Shown here: one piece after another, positions 45,880 through 58,300 of the stretch
Layout: the number at the start of each line of letters is the position of its first letter
How positions within the stretch are numbered: position 1 is the first letter of the stretch
Assembly (NCBI RefSeq): GCF_024679245.1
Contig: NC_090184.1
Span: 741,047-805,046 of the forward strand
DNA: 64,000 nt
Source: Pseudorasbora parva
Taxonomy: Eukaryota; Chordata; Actinopteri; Cypriniformes; Gobionidae
Direction of reading: 5' to 3'
Position numbers and translations under genes: made by a program
The notes under the pieces: generated by a model
What the model was told of the DNA's origin: nothing
Databases searched by the model: none
The model's input: the letters and a program-made list of their open reading frames with translations, nothing else

Positions 45880-46860
45880 GCTATCTTGTGTAGCTGCACT
45901 GGTTTCCGTCCACATCACAGCACAGAGACAGCGCTCATAAAGATTATAAATGATATTCGCTTAAACACTGATACAGGCAAAACATCAATTCTGGTTCAAC
46001 TGGACCTCAGTGCTGCATTCGACACTGTTGACCACACCATACTTCTAGACAGACTGGAAAACTGGGTCGGGCTTTCTGGAATGGTCCTCAGATGGTTCAG
46101 GTCATACTTAGACGGGAGAGGTTATTATGGGATGGTCCTCAGATGGTTCAGGTCATACTTAGAAGGGAGAGGTTATTATGTGAGTATAGGAGACCGTAAG
46201 TCTGAGTGGACGTCCATTACATGCGGAGTCCCACAAGGGTCCATTCTAGCACCTCTCCTGTTTAACCTGTATATGCTGCCACTGAGCCAAATAATGAAAA
46301 AGAACAATATTGCTTACCACAGCTATGCTGACGACACCCAGCTCTACTTAGCACTATCACCTAATGACTACAGCCCCATTGACTCCCTGTGCAAATGCAT
46401 TGATGAAGTTAACAACTGGATGTGCCAAAACTATCTTCAGTTAAACAAAGACAAAACTGAAATCACTACATTTGGAAACAAAGATGAAATTCTCAAGGTG
46501 AACGCATATCTTGAGGCTAAAGGCCTGATAACAAAAAATCAAGTCAGGAATCTTGGTGTGATTTTGGAGTCAGACCTGAGTTTCAGTAGTCATGTCAAAG
46601 CAATAACTAAATCAGCATACTATCATCTGAAAAATATTGCAAGGATTAGATGTTTTGTCTCCAGGCAAGACTTAGAGAAACTGGTTCACGCTTTCATCAC
46701 CAGTAGGGTGGACTATTGTAATGGCCTTCTCACCGGCCTTCCTAAAAAGACCATTAGACAGCTGCAGCTCATACAGAACGCTGAGCAGAAGCAGAACAAA
46801 TGACCATATCACACCAGTCCTCAGGTCTTTACACTGGCTTCAGTTACATCTAGGATTTAT
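45880..46860 (+). pseudogene. L2-like LINE reverse transcriptase fragment
   Basis: Reads GFRPHHSTETALIKIINDIR, LVQLDLSAAFDTVDHTILLD, CGVPQGSILAPLLFNLYMLP, YHSYADDTQLYLALSPNDYS (YADD), LQLNKDKTEITTFG and DYCNGLLTGLPKKTIRQLQL. A frameshift after QNAEQ moves to NDHITPVLRSLHW. A 51-bp tandem duplication gives MVLRWFRSYL twice. 5' and 3' ends missing. Confidence 0.9.
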
Positions 46861-46906
46861 TATATATTATATTATATTATATTATATATATATATATTAT
46901 ATTTAA

Positions 46907-47144
46907 AGGGATAGTTCACTTTAAAATGAATATTCTGTCATCCTTTACTCACACAAGGGAAGATATTTTGAAGAATGTCAGTAAGCAAACAGTTCACTGG
47001 AGCCATTGACTTCAATAGTATTTTTTTTCCTACTATGGCAGTCAATGGCTCCAGTGAACTGTTTGCTTACTGACATTCTTCAAAATATCTTCCCTTGTGT
47101 GAGTAAAGGATGACAGAATATTCATTTTAAAGTGAACTATCCCT
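46907..47144. mobile_element. TTAA foldback MITE, near-perfect palindrome
   Basis: Flanked by TTAA (46903-46906, 47145-47148). Arms of about 112 bp starting AGGGATAGTTCACTTTAAAA differ at only about three positions. A degraded relative sits at 52234-52550. Confidence 0.9.
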
Positions 47145-47149
47145 TTAAA

Positions 47150-47960
47150 TTAAATAATTTTGATATATGTATGTATTATTCCAATGAACGTGTTACTAAT
47201 AATAATAATTTCACCTTTATTGTACAACTTTTTATTATTTTGGGAAAATGTCATATACACAAGAAGAAATGGTCCGGATCCAAGCCACATGTTCTTCAGG
47301 AGACTAAGGACTATCGCACCAGTTTAAAGAATATTATGAATACAAAAGCAAGAAAGACTTGCAATATTCTTAAAGAATATACTTTTTTTAAATTATTAAT
47401 TTATCAAGGTTTGTATACTCTGGCATTTTTTTGTTTCATTGTTCTTTTTTTATTTTGTAGTATATGTGTATTAATATATTTTCTTTGCTGTATTTTACTT
47501 TTTTTTTCTTCTGGCAATAAAAGAAAACACAAAAAACAAAGATCAACTGCACAACGTGTGTAAACCTCCAATACATCTATAAAGTCATCATTACATCACA
47601 ATTCAATTTCTCATAGTATAGTGTCTATAGTATTAAACACAAATTTTACACAACATTAAATATTATTTTCAAATAAACGTTTATATTTATTATTATTTTT
47701 AATGATTATTGCCCCTGGTTCAGTAATGAACTCCTGTAATAAAGTAGCCGTGGCTGGGACAGATTTTAATATCTCCTCAAGGTGCGATCTAATGCGGTTT
47801 ACATGAAATAAGCCGGAGCCGGTTTAAGCTGACCGACCTGTTGCCATGACAGCAAGCCCAGGATGAGCTTCGAAGAACCAAACAATCCCAGATCAAGACA
47901 AATCAATCCAGCTGCCGGAGTTAGCGGCGTACGGAGAACGGGCCCCAGATGTGCTCCACA
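47150..47960. other. Intergenic, AT-rich, no feature recognised
   Basis: One 143-codon frame (47132-47563, +) is hydrophobic and low-complexity, with no family resemblance. I regard it as chance. Confidence 0.4.
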
Positions 47961-48373
47961 TCCAGACCCAGAACTCATCTGATCAGCTGAGCATCAGACC
48001 CAGACCCAGAACTCATCTGATCAGCTGAGCATCAGACCCAGACCCAGAACTCATCTGATCAGCTGAGCATCAGACCCAGACCCAGAACTCATCTGATCAG
48101 CTGAGCATCAGATCCAGACCCAGAACTCATCTGATCAGCTGAGCATCAGATCCAGACCCAGAACTCATCTGATCAGCTGAGCATCAGACCCAGACCCAGA
48201 ACTCATCTGATCAGCTGAGCATCAGATCCAGACCCAGAACTCATCTGATCAGCTGAGCATCAGACCCAGACCCAGAACTCATCTGATCAGCTGAGCATCA
48301 GATCCAGACCCGGAACTCATCTGATCAGCTGAGCATCAGATCCAGACCCGGAACTCATCTGATCAGCTGAGCA
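47961..48373. repeat. 38-bp minisatellite, about 11 copies
   Basis: Unit contains CAGACCCAGAACTCATCTGA and TCAGCTGAGCAT, with palindromes TGATCA and TCAGCTGA. Copies differ mainly at AGACCC/AGATCC. Confidence 0.9.
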
Positions 48374-48559
48374 TTTACTGGATGAGCTCTGAGCACTGTA
48401 CGGCCCACTGATTCCTTATCTTATCTGTGCTTCATCTTTTATAACTCTTTCAGTTTACCTTTGTTCTTATCTTTGGTTATTGTTGTTTTATTTATACATC
48501 ATCCCTTTATTCTTTTAAATTCTCCTTACAACTGTATTTTTCTATTTCTTAAGCATCTG

Positions 48560-48912
48560 TTGGTTATTATTTTTGGTTATGGCTGTCTGACTGGAAGAGA
48601 TTGGGAAAGGAGAGCAGTGTGCTTCGCTTCATTCTGCTCGTGTGTAAAGCAGCGGACTCAAGAAACGGGAGGCCCTGCGGGGCAAAGGTCACGACCCCTA
48701 CCGCCGAATTTAGAATCAGGCAGATAGGGAACCATATCTCCGTTTTATTTTCAAATTCTCTTTACTTTTTAATTACCCTAGTTTTTATTTTTAATGCTTA
48801 GTCATGGTATTCCTTTCTTATGCATGTTACCACTGTTTTAATACAGTTCTACGTAAAGCACTTTGAATTGTCATTGAGTATGAAATGTGCTGTGTGAATA
48901 AACTTGATTGAA
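48560..48912 (+). mobile_element. SINE or LINE 3' tail-like sequence
   Basis: Ends AAAGCACTTTGAATTG...TGTGTGAATAAACTTGATTG, a tail shared by many fish SINE/LINE 3' ends. The 5' part is not recognised. Confidence 0.35.
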
Positions 48913-49054
48913 AATGAGTGTGTGAAGTCCCCATTATGGAGATCAGTGTTAGCTTCAGTCACGCTCTCGACTCTGTTCAAACATTCGCTTTTCTCCGGCT
49001 GCTTTAACGCTCTTTATAAAGCAAGAGAAACAGTGTTGAGATGAAGCTGGGGAG

Positions 49055-50229
49055 TAGGGCTGAACGATATTCTGTTTTAACATCGACATCGCGATGTGCG
49101 CGTGTGCGATAGTCACATCGCCGGAACATGCGATGTGAAGGGTAGTAGTGTTTTTATACGCTCTATGGTAGTAGCCCATGGTGTATTAAGGAAGCACACA
49201 GTAAACACGAGTGTGTTGCTGGAGTGACACGCACGTTCCTCATGCCGGCACAGTGATTGGTTCGCTGTGCCGCTGCTCACCGCACACGGCCAAACATTCA
49301 CTGCTAAAATGTGCGACGAAGAGGATCCGAAGAGGGAAAAAAAGGTTTGTACCAGAAATCATCTTTTTGGGACTATTTCGGCTACATAAAGGAGGATGTT
49401 GAACAAAAAGAGCTACTTTGCATGGAGTGTCTTGTGGCCACAAAACAAGAAATGCCACCAATTTGTCTGATCACTTAAAACGGCACCACAAAGATCTTTA
49501 CGACGAATACAAAGCAGGGCTCGACATTAACGCTTGTCCGGGACATGTGGGTGTTTTGAAGGGACAAGTGAAAGATAACTTTACTTGACTGATGGACAAG
49601 AGCCGGATTAAAGCACAAAATACCTAGCGAATCACCAAATGCAAGAATGTTTGTGCATTAGTTTAGTGTAAGTGGCGATCGATTGTGGATAATATATGAT
49701 GAACTGATGATAATAAGGTCGCGCTGTTGACACTCGTGCAGCCTCTCGAGGAGAAATCACAACACTTGAGCGTTTTCCTATCACGACTGAAAATGACACT
49801 GATATGACAGCTCCATAAACAACTAATTAACAATCACTTAGTCACTTACATTTTAGATGCAATATTTAGTGTTGTTGTTCTATTTCAGCAGCGAAAATCG
49901 TTCACAGCAGACCCGTAACGCGTCTCACTCACAGAAACAAGTGTGAACGATTCAGCGTTCGAATGAATCGTTTGAATGAACGACTCAGTGACTCACTCAT
50001 TAAGACGGTCACCTGCTGCCACCTACTGGAGCTTTAATGTCATGTTTACACACTTTCCAACATTTCTTTTTGTCACTTGTAATAAAGCTTGCTTATTAGT
50101 GAAATTATTAATATCACGGAATGGTAATTATTGACTTTAGCCTGGATTGATGGCTCTCAATATCGCAATATATATCGTTGGGGTAAAAAATATCGCAATG
50201 TAATTTTTTTCCAATATCGTGCAGCCCTA
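49055..50229 (+). mobile_element. hAT transposon relic with BED zinc finger
   Basis: Ends TAGGGCTGAACGATAT / ATATCGTGCAGCCCTA, flanked by an exact 8-bp duplication CTGGGGAG (49047-49054, 50230-50237). It retains a BED-finger coding remnant but no catalytic domain. Confidence 0.85.
49308..49530 (+). pseudogene. BED-type zinc finger relic of a hAT transposase
   Basis: In shifting frames: MCDEEDPKREKK, then FWDYFGYIKEDVEQKELLCM ECLV (C-x2-C) and, after a frameshift, NATNLSDHLKRHHKDLYDEY (H-x4-H). The order and spacing fit a ZBED/hAT DNA-binding finger. Confidence 0.7.
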
Positions 50230-50237
50230 CTGGGGAG

Positions 50238-50752
50238 TCAAATCTCTGATTAAATATGGAGAATGTTCTTCTGTGAATGACCCGTGCATTTTAGCCATAA
50301 TCACGGATGCCGTGATAAACAATATCTGAGGCGATTGACTAATGAATGATTAAATGTAAAATAAAGTATAACCCTAGAAAGAAATGACATTGTTGGTGAG
50401 TTCATAGTAGAATCAATTTCTTATATCACATCATGTAACATATTTGATTATGCAGTGCTTTATTACACAACGAGCTGTCATAAGTAATAATTCAGTAAAA
50501 CATAACTGTGCTCAATCTTATTGACAACATTTGCACATTACATTTGACTAACTCCATTATATGCAATTATTGATTCTACAAACGTTCAGTTCCAGAACTG
50601 TTGGGGAAGAAAACAGGAGAAGTGTCTGTAAAATCTATCTCACGTTTTGTAAGAAGCAACGAGTACAGATTTGACCTGGGTAGGAAAAATAATCGAAAAA
50701 TACACAAAAATACTTGTTTTGTGAAAACCTCCCACTGGAATATGAAATATTG
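50238..50752. other. Intergenic between the hAT element and actr8, no feature recognised
   Basis: AT-rich, non-coding on both strands as far as I can see. Confidence 0.4.
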
Positions 50753-50758
50753 TTTATT
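50753..50758 (-). terminator. actr8: actr8 polyA signal candidate
   Basis: AATAAA on the minus strand, 30 bases after the actr8 stop codon. It would give a very short 3' UTR; other sites further left cannot be excluded. Confidence 0.35.
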
Positions 50759-50787
50759 TGCCCGGCATGTTGTGCCGATGAAGCGCG

Positions 50788-50931
50788 TCACCAGACGAAG
50801 GCGGCCCGTTCGCGGAGCATCCTCGGGCCGAATCGCTGCCACTCGCGCTGGTGGATCCACAGCTCCTGTGTGGTGTCCAAACACGCCAGAACCGCTCCGC
50901 CCTTCCACGCCGTCACTCGCGGATCCATGTC
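50788..50931 (-). CDS. actr8: actr8 terminal exon
   Basis: 47 codons and TGA: DMDPRVTAWKGGAVLACLDT, TQELWIHQREWQRFG, RMLRERAAFVW. Acceptor CTCCGTCAG. Confidence 0.95.
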   Translation of the reverse strand, partial: DMDPRVTAWKGGAVLACLDTTQELWIHQREWQRFGPRMLRERAAFVW

Positions 50932-52280
50932 CTGACGGAGGAGCAGTGATGGGAGCAATGCGTTACACTGCAGAAAATGCTCTTCTTACTCAGTATTTTT
51001 GTCTCGTTTCTCGTCCAAACATCTAAATATTCTTACATTAAGAAACATTTACTAGACCAGCGAAAGTAATTGTCTTGTTTTGGGGAAAAAATACTCAAAA
51101 TGAAGAGAGTTTTTGCTTAAAATAAGATAAATAATCTGCCAATGGGGTGAGAAAAATAATCTTAATTCAAACAGAAAACAAGATTATTTCTCTCACCCCA
51201 TTGGCAGATTATTTATCTTATTTTAAGCAAAAACTCTCTTCATTTTGAGTTATTTTCCCCAAAACAAGACAATTACTTTTGCTTGTCTAGTAAATACTTC
51301 TTGTTTTAAGAATCTTTAGATATTTTGACTAGAAACAAGACAAAAATACTAAGTAAGATTTTTTTTTTTTTTTGCAGTGCTCTGAACCAAATGTCTTGTA
51401 GTGTCTTCAGCAGTGTGTAAAAATATAACACACACACGCACGTCGCATGCACGCACACACAGTTGTGGCAAATTCTTAGTCCCACTTGTCTTCAATATGT
51501 CAATGAAAATCTTGAAGTTCCAGGTCTCAGGAAGGTTAACTTTATTGTATGAACAACACAGAGAGATGCCAGCTGAACATCTCACTCTGCTGTTCATACA
51601 ATAAAGTTTAAAGTGAGATTTTCATTGACATATTGAAGACAAGAGGGAGTTAGAATTTGCCACAACAACACACCAACAATGCTGTACATGGACAACACAC
51701 ACACACACGTATGCACGCACGCACGGACACACACACGCACAAGAATACACACACACACACAGACACACACAGACACAGACACACACACACACACTGCATT
51801 TTTACTTTCTCATAAAAACTCCTCCTGTGTGATTTATAAGCCTTTTGTAAAGTGGGGCCATGGGTAATGTCCTCATATTTCACCCTCTCCTGTAATACCT
51901 GTGTCATACCCATGGCATTATACACATTTGTGTCCTCATGTGTCACAAAAACAAGCCCACACACACACACACCTTCGGGCGTGTGATGACGTCGACGTTC
52001 TCCACCAGACAGCGGAAGGATGGAGGCATCTTGTTGAGGATGCGATGCTGCAGGAACTCCTGCGCTCCGTGAAACAGCAGCCCTCCGCCCACCACCAGAA
52101 TACAGCCGTACATCTTACGCTTCGTCTCATCAGAGGCTGTGCAAACACACACACACACACACAACATGAGCTCATAACACATAAAGGTACAATAAATAAC
52201 CCATCTATAATTACCCGGTTGACCCACTCTTAAACGGTTAGTTCACCCAAAAATGTAATTTCTGTCATTAATAAAGTGGT

Positions 52281-52311
<31 letters not shown>

Positions 52312-55300
52312 GCACTAAAGTATTCTCATCTCTTCATCATATTAAGGCTGGACCGCTGGAGTCACATGACTATTTTAACCATGTCTTTACTTCCTTTCTG
52401 ACCCTTGAAAGTGTTCAATGCCGTCTATGGAGGAGTCAGAGTTCATCAGGAATATCTTCATCTGTGTGTGAAGATGAGCGGAGGTCTGACGGCTGGCCAA
52501 CCACAGGAGGAATTAATCACACAATTTACATTACTGGCTGAACTAACGCTTTAAGTCTCTTAAAACCAAGATGAAGAACAAGTCTAACACTTTCATTCTA
52601 ATCAACAGCTATTAATGTGCATGCAAATGGCCAACCAATAAGATGCGAGATTCCCCCATGTGCTGGCAAACAGTGAACCGCGCCAGTATTTACCGCAGCA
52701 GTCAATGCTGTGTAAGATGGCTTTATCCATGCCGAGAGCTTTTCCCTCAAACTGAGTCACGGCCGTCTTCCGGAGCAGCAGAGCTGAGGACGATTCGTCC
52801 GCTTCGGCCCCAGAGACGAGGCCCTCGGCCTGGGCATCAGCATCCGGAGTCCCCTTCTCCAGCGGCTCACACTCGCCCTCAAACCCAGCCGGCTTCGGGA
52901 AGGCTCTGCGGTCCGCGCTGGCTTTAGAAGACTGTGTGTGAGAGAGAAAAACACACTGAGAACACACACACTATACCATCCTGAGATGAATGATTCCATC
53001 CGTCCTGAGAGCTGCTTCTCCTAGCTTTTTATCCATCAGTTTGTGCGTATATAAAACCTACTGTGCTGTGAAACGCTTCGCACACAAGAACAAATGTAGG
53101 GCTGATTCTGATTGGATGGCTGTGGTTTGCTATTGGCTAATCTCATGTGAGTGACAGCTGGCCCCGCCCTCGTCATCAGAGAAGAGATGAAGTTATTCTG
53201 ATTCAGGATTATTAACACAATAATGATGCACACCCATAAATAATTTACAATAAACACTGCAATTTTCCATAAAAAAAACACGAACTGTCCATTTTGATTT
53301 CATGCTGACCTTAAAGACCAATTTCATCACTAATCAGATTTATATTTAATTTATTTGCATGTTTTTGATGTTCTCCAATATTAATGCATGTTTGAATAAA
53401 TCCGTCAAGTTTTTAGAATCATGATTATGTAATGGCAAAGTTAGCATTATAACTATTATTATAAAAACATCCTTGAGTGTAATTAATGTTTGTATTTAAA
53501 TCAGTTAATTTTAACATTAATAACACAGTAATGTAGTAACTGAAGCCCGTGTGTAGTTCAGAGCATTAGTTGAGAGATGTTTTCTCTCGGTAACATTTGT
53601 CATGTACTGTATAATAATCGATATTGAATCGCAAGCTTGTAAATGTAAATCGAGCTGTGAAATGTGTGTCAGTCCCCGGCCCTAACTGCCTGTTTTCAGC
53701 AGGAACAGTGGCAGTATTGTTCTTTGGCACCAGCCGGTGTTTAAAGGGACAGTTCAGCCCATAATGAACCATAATGAGTGGCCCGCCCCTTTAAACCAGC
53801 TCACACTGGTCTGGTGTGTGTTTAGGAGAGCCGTGCCTGGTCCTGCTTGCTCTGTGTGTTCAGGAGGAAATGCTCATCATGTGGATCCTCAGCGTCCCCT
53901 TGAGAGCGATGCAGCAGGGAGACCATCTTCTGACCCACAATCCCAAACGCAGCCGGGTAGAACAACGCCATGGGAGCCTACAGAGCAGATCACACAGAAA
54001 CCAGTGGTCATTTGGACGGCAAATTCTGATTTGATTTTAGTCTTAGTATTTTGACTAAACTGCTATATAGTTGTTGTCTTATTATATTTATGAACCACTC
54101 TGAACTGCCCTGAACTTCCCTGAACCGCTTTGAACTGCCCAGAACAGATCTGAACTGACCTGAACAGATCTGAACCGCTCTGAACTGACCTGAACAGATC
54201 TGAACTGACCTGAACAGATCTGAACCGCTCTGAACTGACCTGAACAGATCTGAACCGCTCTGAACTGACCTGAACCGCTCTGAACTGACCTGAACCGCTC
54301 TGAACTGACCTGAACCGCTCTGAACTGACCTGAACCGCTCTGAACTGACCTGAACCGCTCTGAACTGACCTGAACTGACCTGAACAGATCTGAACCGCTC
54401 TGAACTGACCTGAACCGCTCTGAACCGCTCTGAACTGACCTGAACACATCTGAACCGCTTTGAACCGCCCTGAACAGATGTGAACCGCTCTGAACTGACC
54501 TGAACAGATCTGAACCGCTCTGAACTGACCTGAACAGATCTGAACCGCTCTGAACTGACCTGAACCGCTCTGAACCGCTCTGAACTGACCTGAACAGATC
54601 TGAACCGCTCTGAACTGACCTGAACCGCTCTGAACTGACCTGAACCGCTCTGAACTGACCTGAACACATCTGAACCGCTTTGAACCGCCCTGAACAGATC
54701 TGAACCGCTCTGAACTGACCTGAACAGATCTGAACCGCTCTGAACTGACCTGAACCGCTCTGAACTGACCTGAACCGCTCTGAACTGACCTGAACAGATC
54801 TGAACCGCTCTGAACTGACCTGAACCGCTCTGAACTGCTCTGAACTGACCTGAACCGCTCTGAACCGCTCTGAACCGCTCTGAACCGCTCTGAACCGACC
54901 TGAACAGATCTGAACCGCTCTGAACTGACCTGAACCGCTCTGAACCGCTCTGAACCGCTCTGAACCGCTCTGAACTGACCTGAACAGATCTGAACCGCTC
55001 TGAACTGACCTGAACCGCTCTGAACTGACCTGAACCGCTCTGAACTGACCTGAACCGCTCTGAACCGCTCTGAACTGACCTGAACAGATCTGAACCGCTC
55101 TGAACAGATCTGAACCGCTCTGAACCGCTCTGAACTGACCTGAACACATCTGAACCGCTTTGAACCGCCCTGAACAGATCTGAACTGCTCTGAACTGACC
55201 TGAACAGATCTGAACCGCTCTGAACTGACCTGAACAGATCTGAACCGCTCTGAACTGACCTGAACACATCTGAACCGCTCTGAACTGCCCTGAACAGATC

Positions 55301-58300
55301 TGAACTGCCCTAAACACATCTGAACTGACCTGAACAGATCTGAACCGCTCTGAACTGACCTGAACACATCTGAACCGCTCTGAACTGCCCTGAACAGATC
55401 TGAACTGCCCTAAACACATCTGAACTGACCTGAACAGATCTGAACCGCTCTGAACTGACCTGAACAGATCTGAACCGCTCTGAACTGACCTGAACAGATC
55501 TGAACTGCCCTGAACAGATCTGAACTGACCTGAACAGATCTGAACCGCTCTGAACTGCCCTGAACAGATCTGAACTGCCCTAAACACATCTGAACTGACC
55601 TGAACAGATCTGAACAGATCTGAACTGACCTGAACAGATCTGAACTGCCCTGAACCGCTCTGAACTGACCTGAACCGCTCTGAACTGCCCTGAACCGCTC
55701 TGAACTGACCTGAACCGCTCTGAACTGACCTGAACAGATCTGAACTGACCTGAACCGCTTTGAACTGACCTGAACCGCTCTGAACTGACCTGAACAGATC
55801 TGAACCGCTCTGAACTGACTTGAACAGATCTGAACCGCTCTGAACTGACCTGAACCGCTCTGAACCGCTCTGAACCGACCTGAACAGATCTGAACCGCTC
55901 TGAACTGACCTGAACAGATCTGAACCGCTCTGAACTGACCTGAACCGCTCTGAACCGCTCTGAACTGACCTGAACAGATCTGAACCGCTCTGAACTGACC
56001 TGAACAGATCTGAACCGCTTTGAACCGCCCTGAACAGATCTGAACCGCTTTGAACTGACCTGAACAGATCTGAACCGCTTTGAACCACCCTGAACAGATC
56101 TGAACCGCTTTGAACCGCCCTGAACAGATCTGAACCACTCTGAACTGACCTGAACAGATCTGAACCGCTCTGAACTGAACTGAACAGATCTGAACCGCTC
56201 TGAACTGACCTGAACAGATCTGAACCGCTTTGAACCACCCTGAACAGATCTGAACCGCTTTGAACCGCCCTGAACAGATCTGAACCGCTTTGAACCGCCC
56301 TGAACAGATCTGAACCGCTCTGAACTGACCTGAACAGATCTGAACCGCTCTGAACTGAACTGAACAGATCTGAACCGCTCTGAACTGACCTGAACAGATC
56401 TGAACCGCTTTGAACCGCCCTGAACAGATCTGAACCGCTCTGAACTGACCTGAACAGATCTGAACCGCTTTGAACCGCCCTGAACAGATCTGAACTGACC
56501 TGAACAGATCTGAACCGCTCTGAACTGAACTGAACAGATCTGAACCGCTCTGAACTGACCTGAACAGATCTGAACCGCTTTGAACCGCCCTGAACAGATC
56601 TGAACCGCTCTGAACTGACCTGAACAGATCTGAACCGCTCTGAACTGCCCTGAACAGATCTGAACTGCCCTGAACAGATCTGAACCGCTTTGAACCGCCC
56701 TGAACAGATCTGAACCGCTTTGAACCGCCCTGAACAGATCTGAACCGCTCTGAACTGACCTGAACAGATCTGAACCACTTTGAACTGACCTGAACAGATC
56801 TGGGGCTGCAGTGGCTCAGTGGTTCATGTAGGTCGTCTACAAACCAGAAGGTTGGTGGTTCAATCCCCGGTTCCACCTGACCAAGTGTCAAAGTGTCCAT
56901 GAGCAAGACACCTAACCCCAGCTGCTCCCGACGAGCTGGATGGCGCCTTACATGGCTGACATCGCCGTCGGTGTATGAATGGGTGAATGTGAGGCAAAAA
57001 TGTAAAGCGCTTTGGATAAAAGCGCTATATAAATGCAGTCCATTTACCATCTGCACCGCTTTGAACCGCCCTGAACAGATCTGAACCGCCCTGAACAGAT
57101 CTGAACCGCTTTGAACCGCCCTGAACAGATCTGAACCGCTTTGAACCACCCTGAACAGATCTGAACCGCTTTGAACCGCCCTGACCAGCTCTGAACCGCC
57201 CTGAACCGCTCTGAACTGCCCTGAACCGCTTTGAACTGCCCTGAACCGCTTTGAACTGCCCTGAACAGATCTGAACCGCTTTGAACCGCCCTGAACAGAT
57301 CTGAACCGCCCTGAACTGCCCTGAACCGCTTTGAACCACCCTGAACAGATCTGAACCGCTTTGAACCGCCATGACCAGCTCTGAACCGCTCTGAACTGCC
57401 CTGAACCGCTTTGAACTGCCCTGAACAGATCTGAACCGCTTTGAACCGCCCTGAACAGATCTGAACTGCCCTGAACCGCTTTGAACTGCCCTGAACAGAT
57501 CTGAACCGCTCTGAACTGCCCTGAACCACTCTGAACTGCCCTGAACCGCTTTGAACTGCCCTGAACAGATCTGAACCGCTCTGAACTGCCCTGAACCGCT
57601 CTGAACTGCCCTGAACCGCTCTGAACTGCCCTGAACCGCTCTGAACTGCCCTGAACCGCTCTGAACTGCCCTGAACCGCTCTGAACTGCCCTGAACCGCT
57701 CTGAACTGCCCGCTCTTTAGAGCTGCTTTATTTGAATTAGTCTCATATTTGATGAAGTTTGCATCTCTGATTCTGTTGTTTTCGTGTTTATTTCTTTGAA
57801 ACTATCTGTATTGTGTAATGTCCTATAGAAATACAGCTGACACCATGTGCTAAAGCTAATCCGGCCCATCTGTACCTGGAGTTTCTCGTCTCCCAACCGT
57901 AACTGATACAGCAGCACTGGGGAGTCTGGGAAACGTGTGCGGAACTCGTGGTCCTGCAGCCCGGAAATATCCTGCAGGAACATCAATAATACATCAGATC
58001 ACAGCAGGAGAAGCCAATATGAAAGAATACGACGAAATAAATATTGAACACACACACATAAACACCTTTAGGCCATTTACACTGCCCCTAATAAGAACAG
58101 CTGTTATTGTCTCCTAAAAGAAATGATCGATTCTGAACTGAAACATCAGTAATTCAGCCTTAGGTTTGTTCCTAATTAGCATAATGCCCACCTCTGGTCC
58201 TGATTGGCTGAACAGCGTCTCTTAGCCCCGCCCTCACTCACTGTAGTTAATGCCCGCCTCTGGTCCTGATTGGCTGAACAGCGGCTCTTAGCCCCGCCCT

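Noticed and set aside
47132..47563. 143-codon hydrophobic frame
   Set aside because: AT-rich low-complexity sequence with no start context, family or neighbours to support it.
56803..56880. Possible tRNA gene
   Set aside because: A and B boxes belong to a SINE head. The cloverleaf is not complete and a SINE tail follows.
54008..57529. Minus-strand open frames of up to 896 codons rich in FRSVQSGSDLFRAVQ
   Set aside because: They are translations of the decamer minisatellite, whose common words contain no stop on that strand in any frame. They lie inside an actr8 intron and have no domain.
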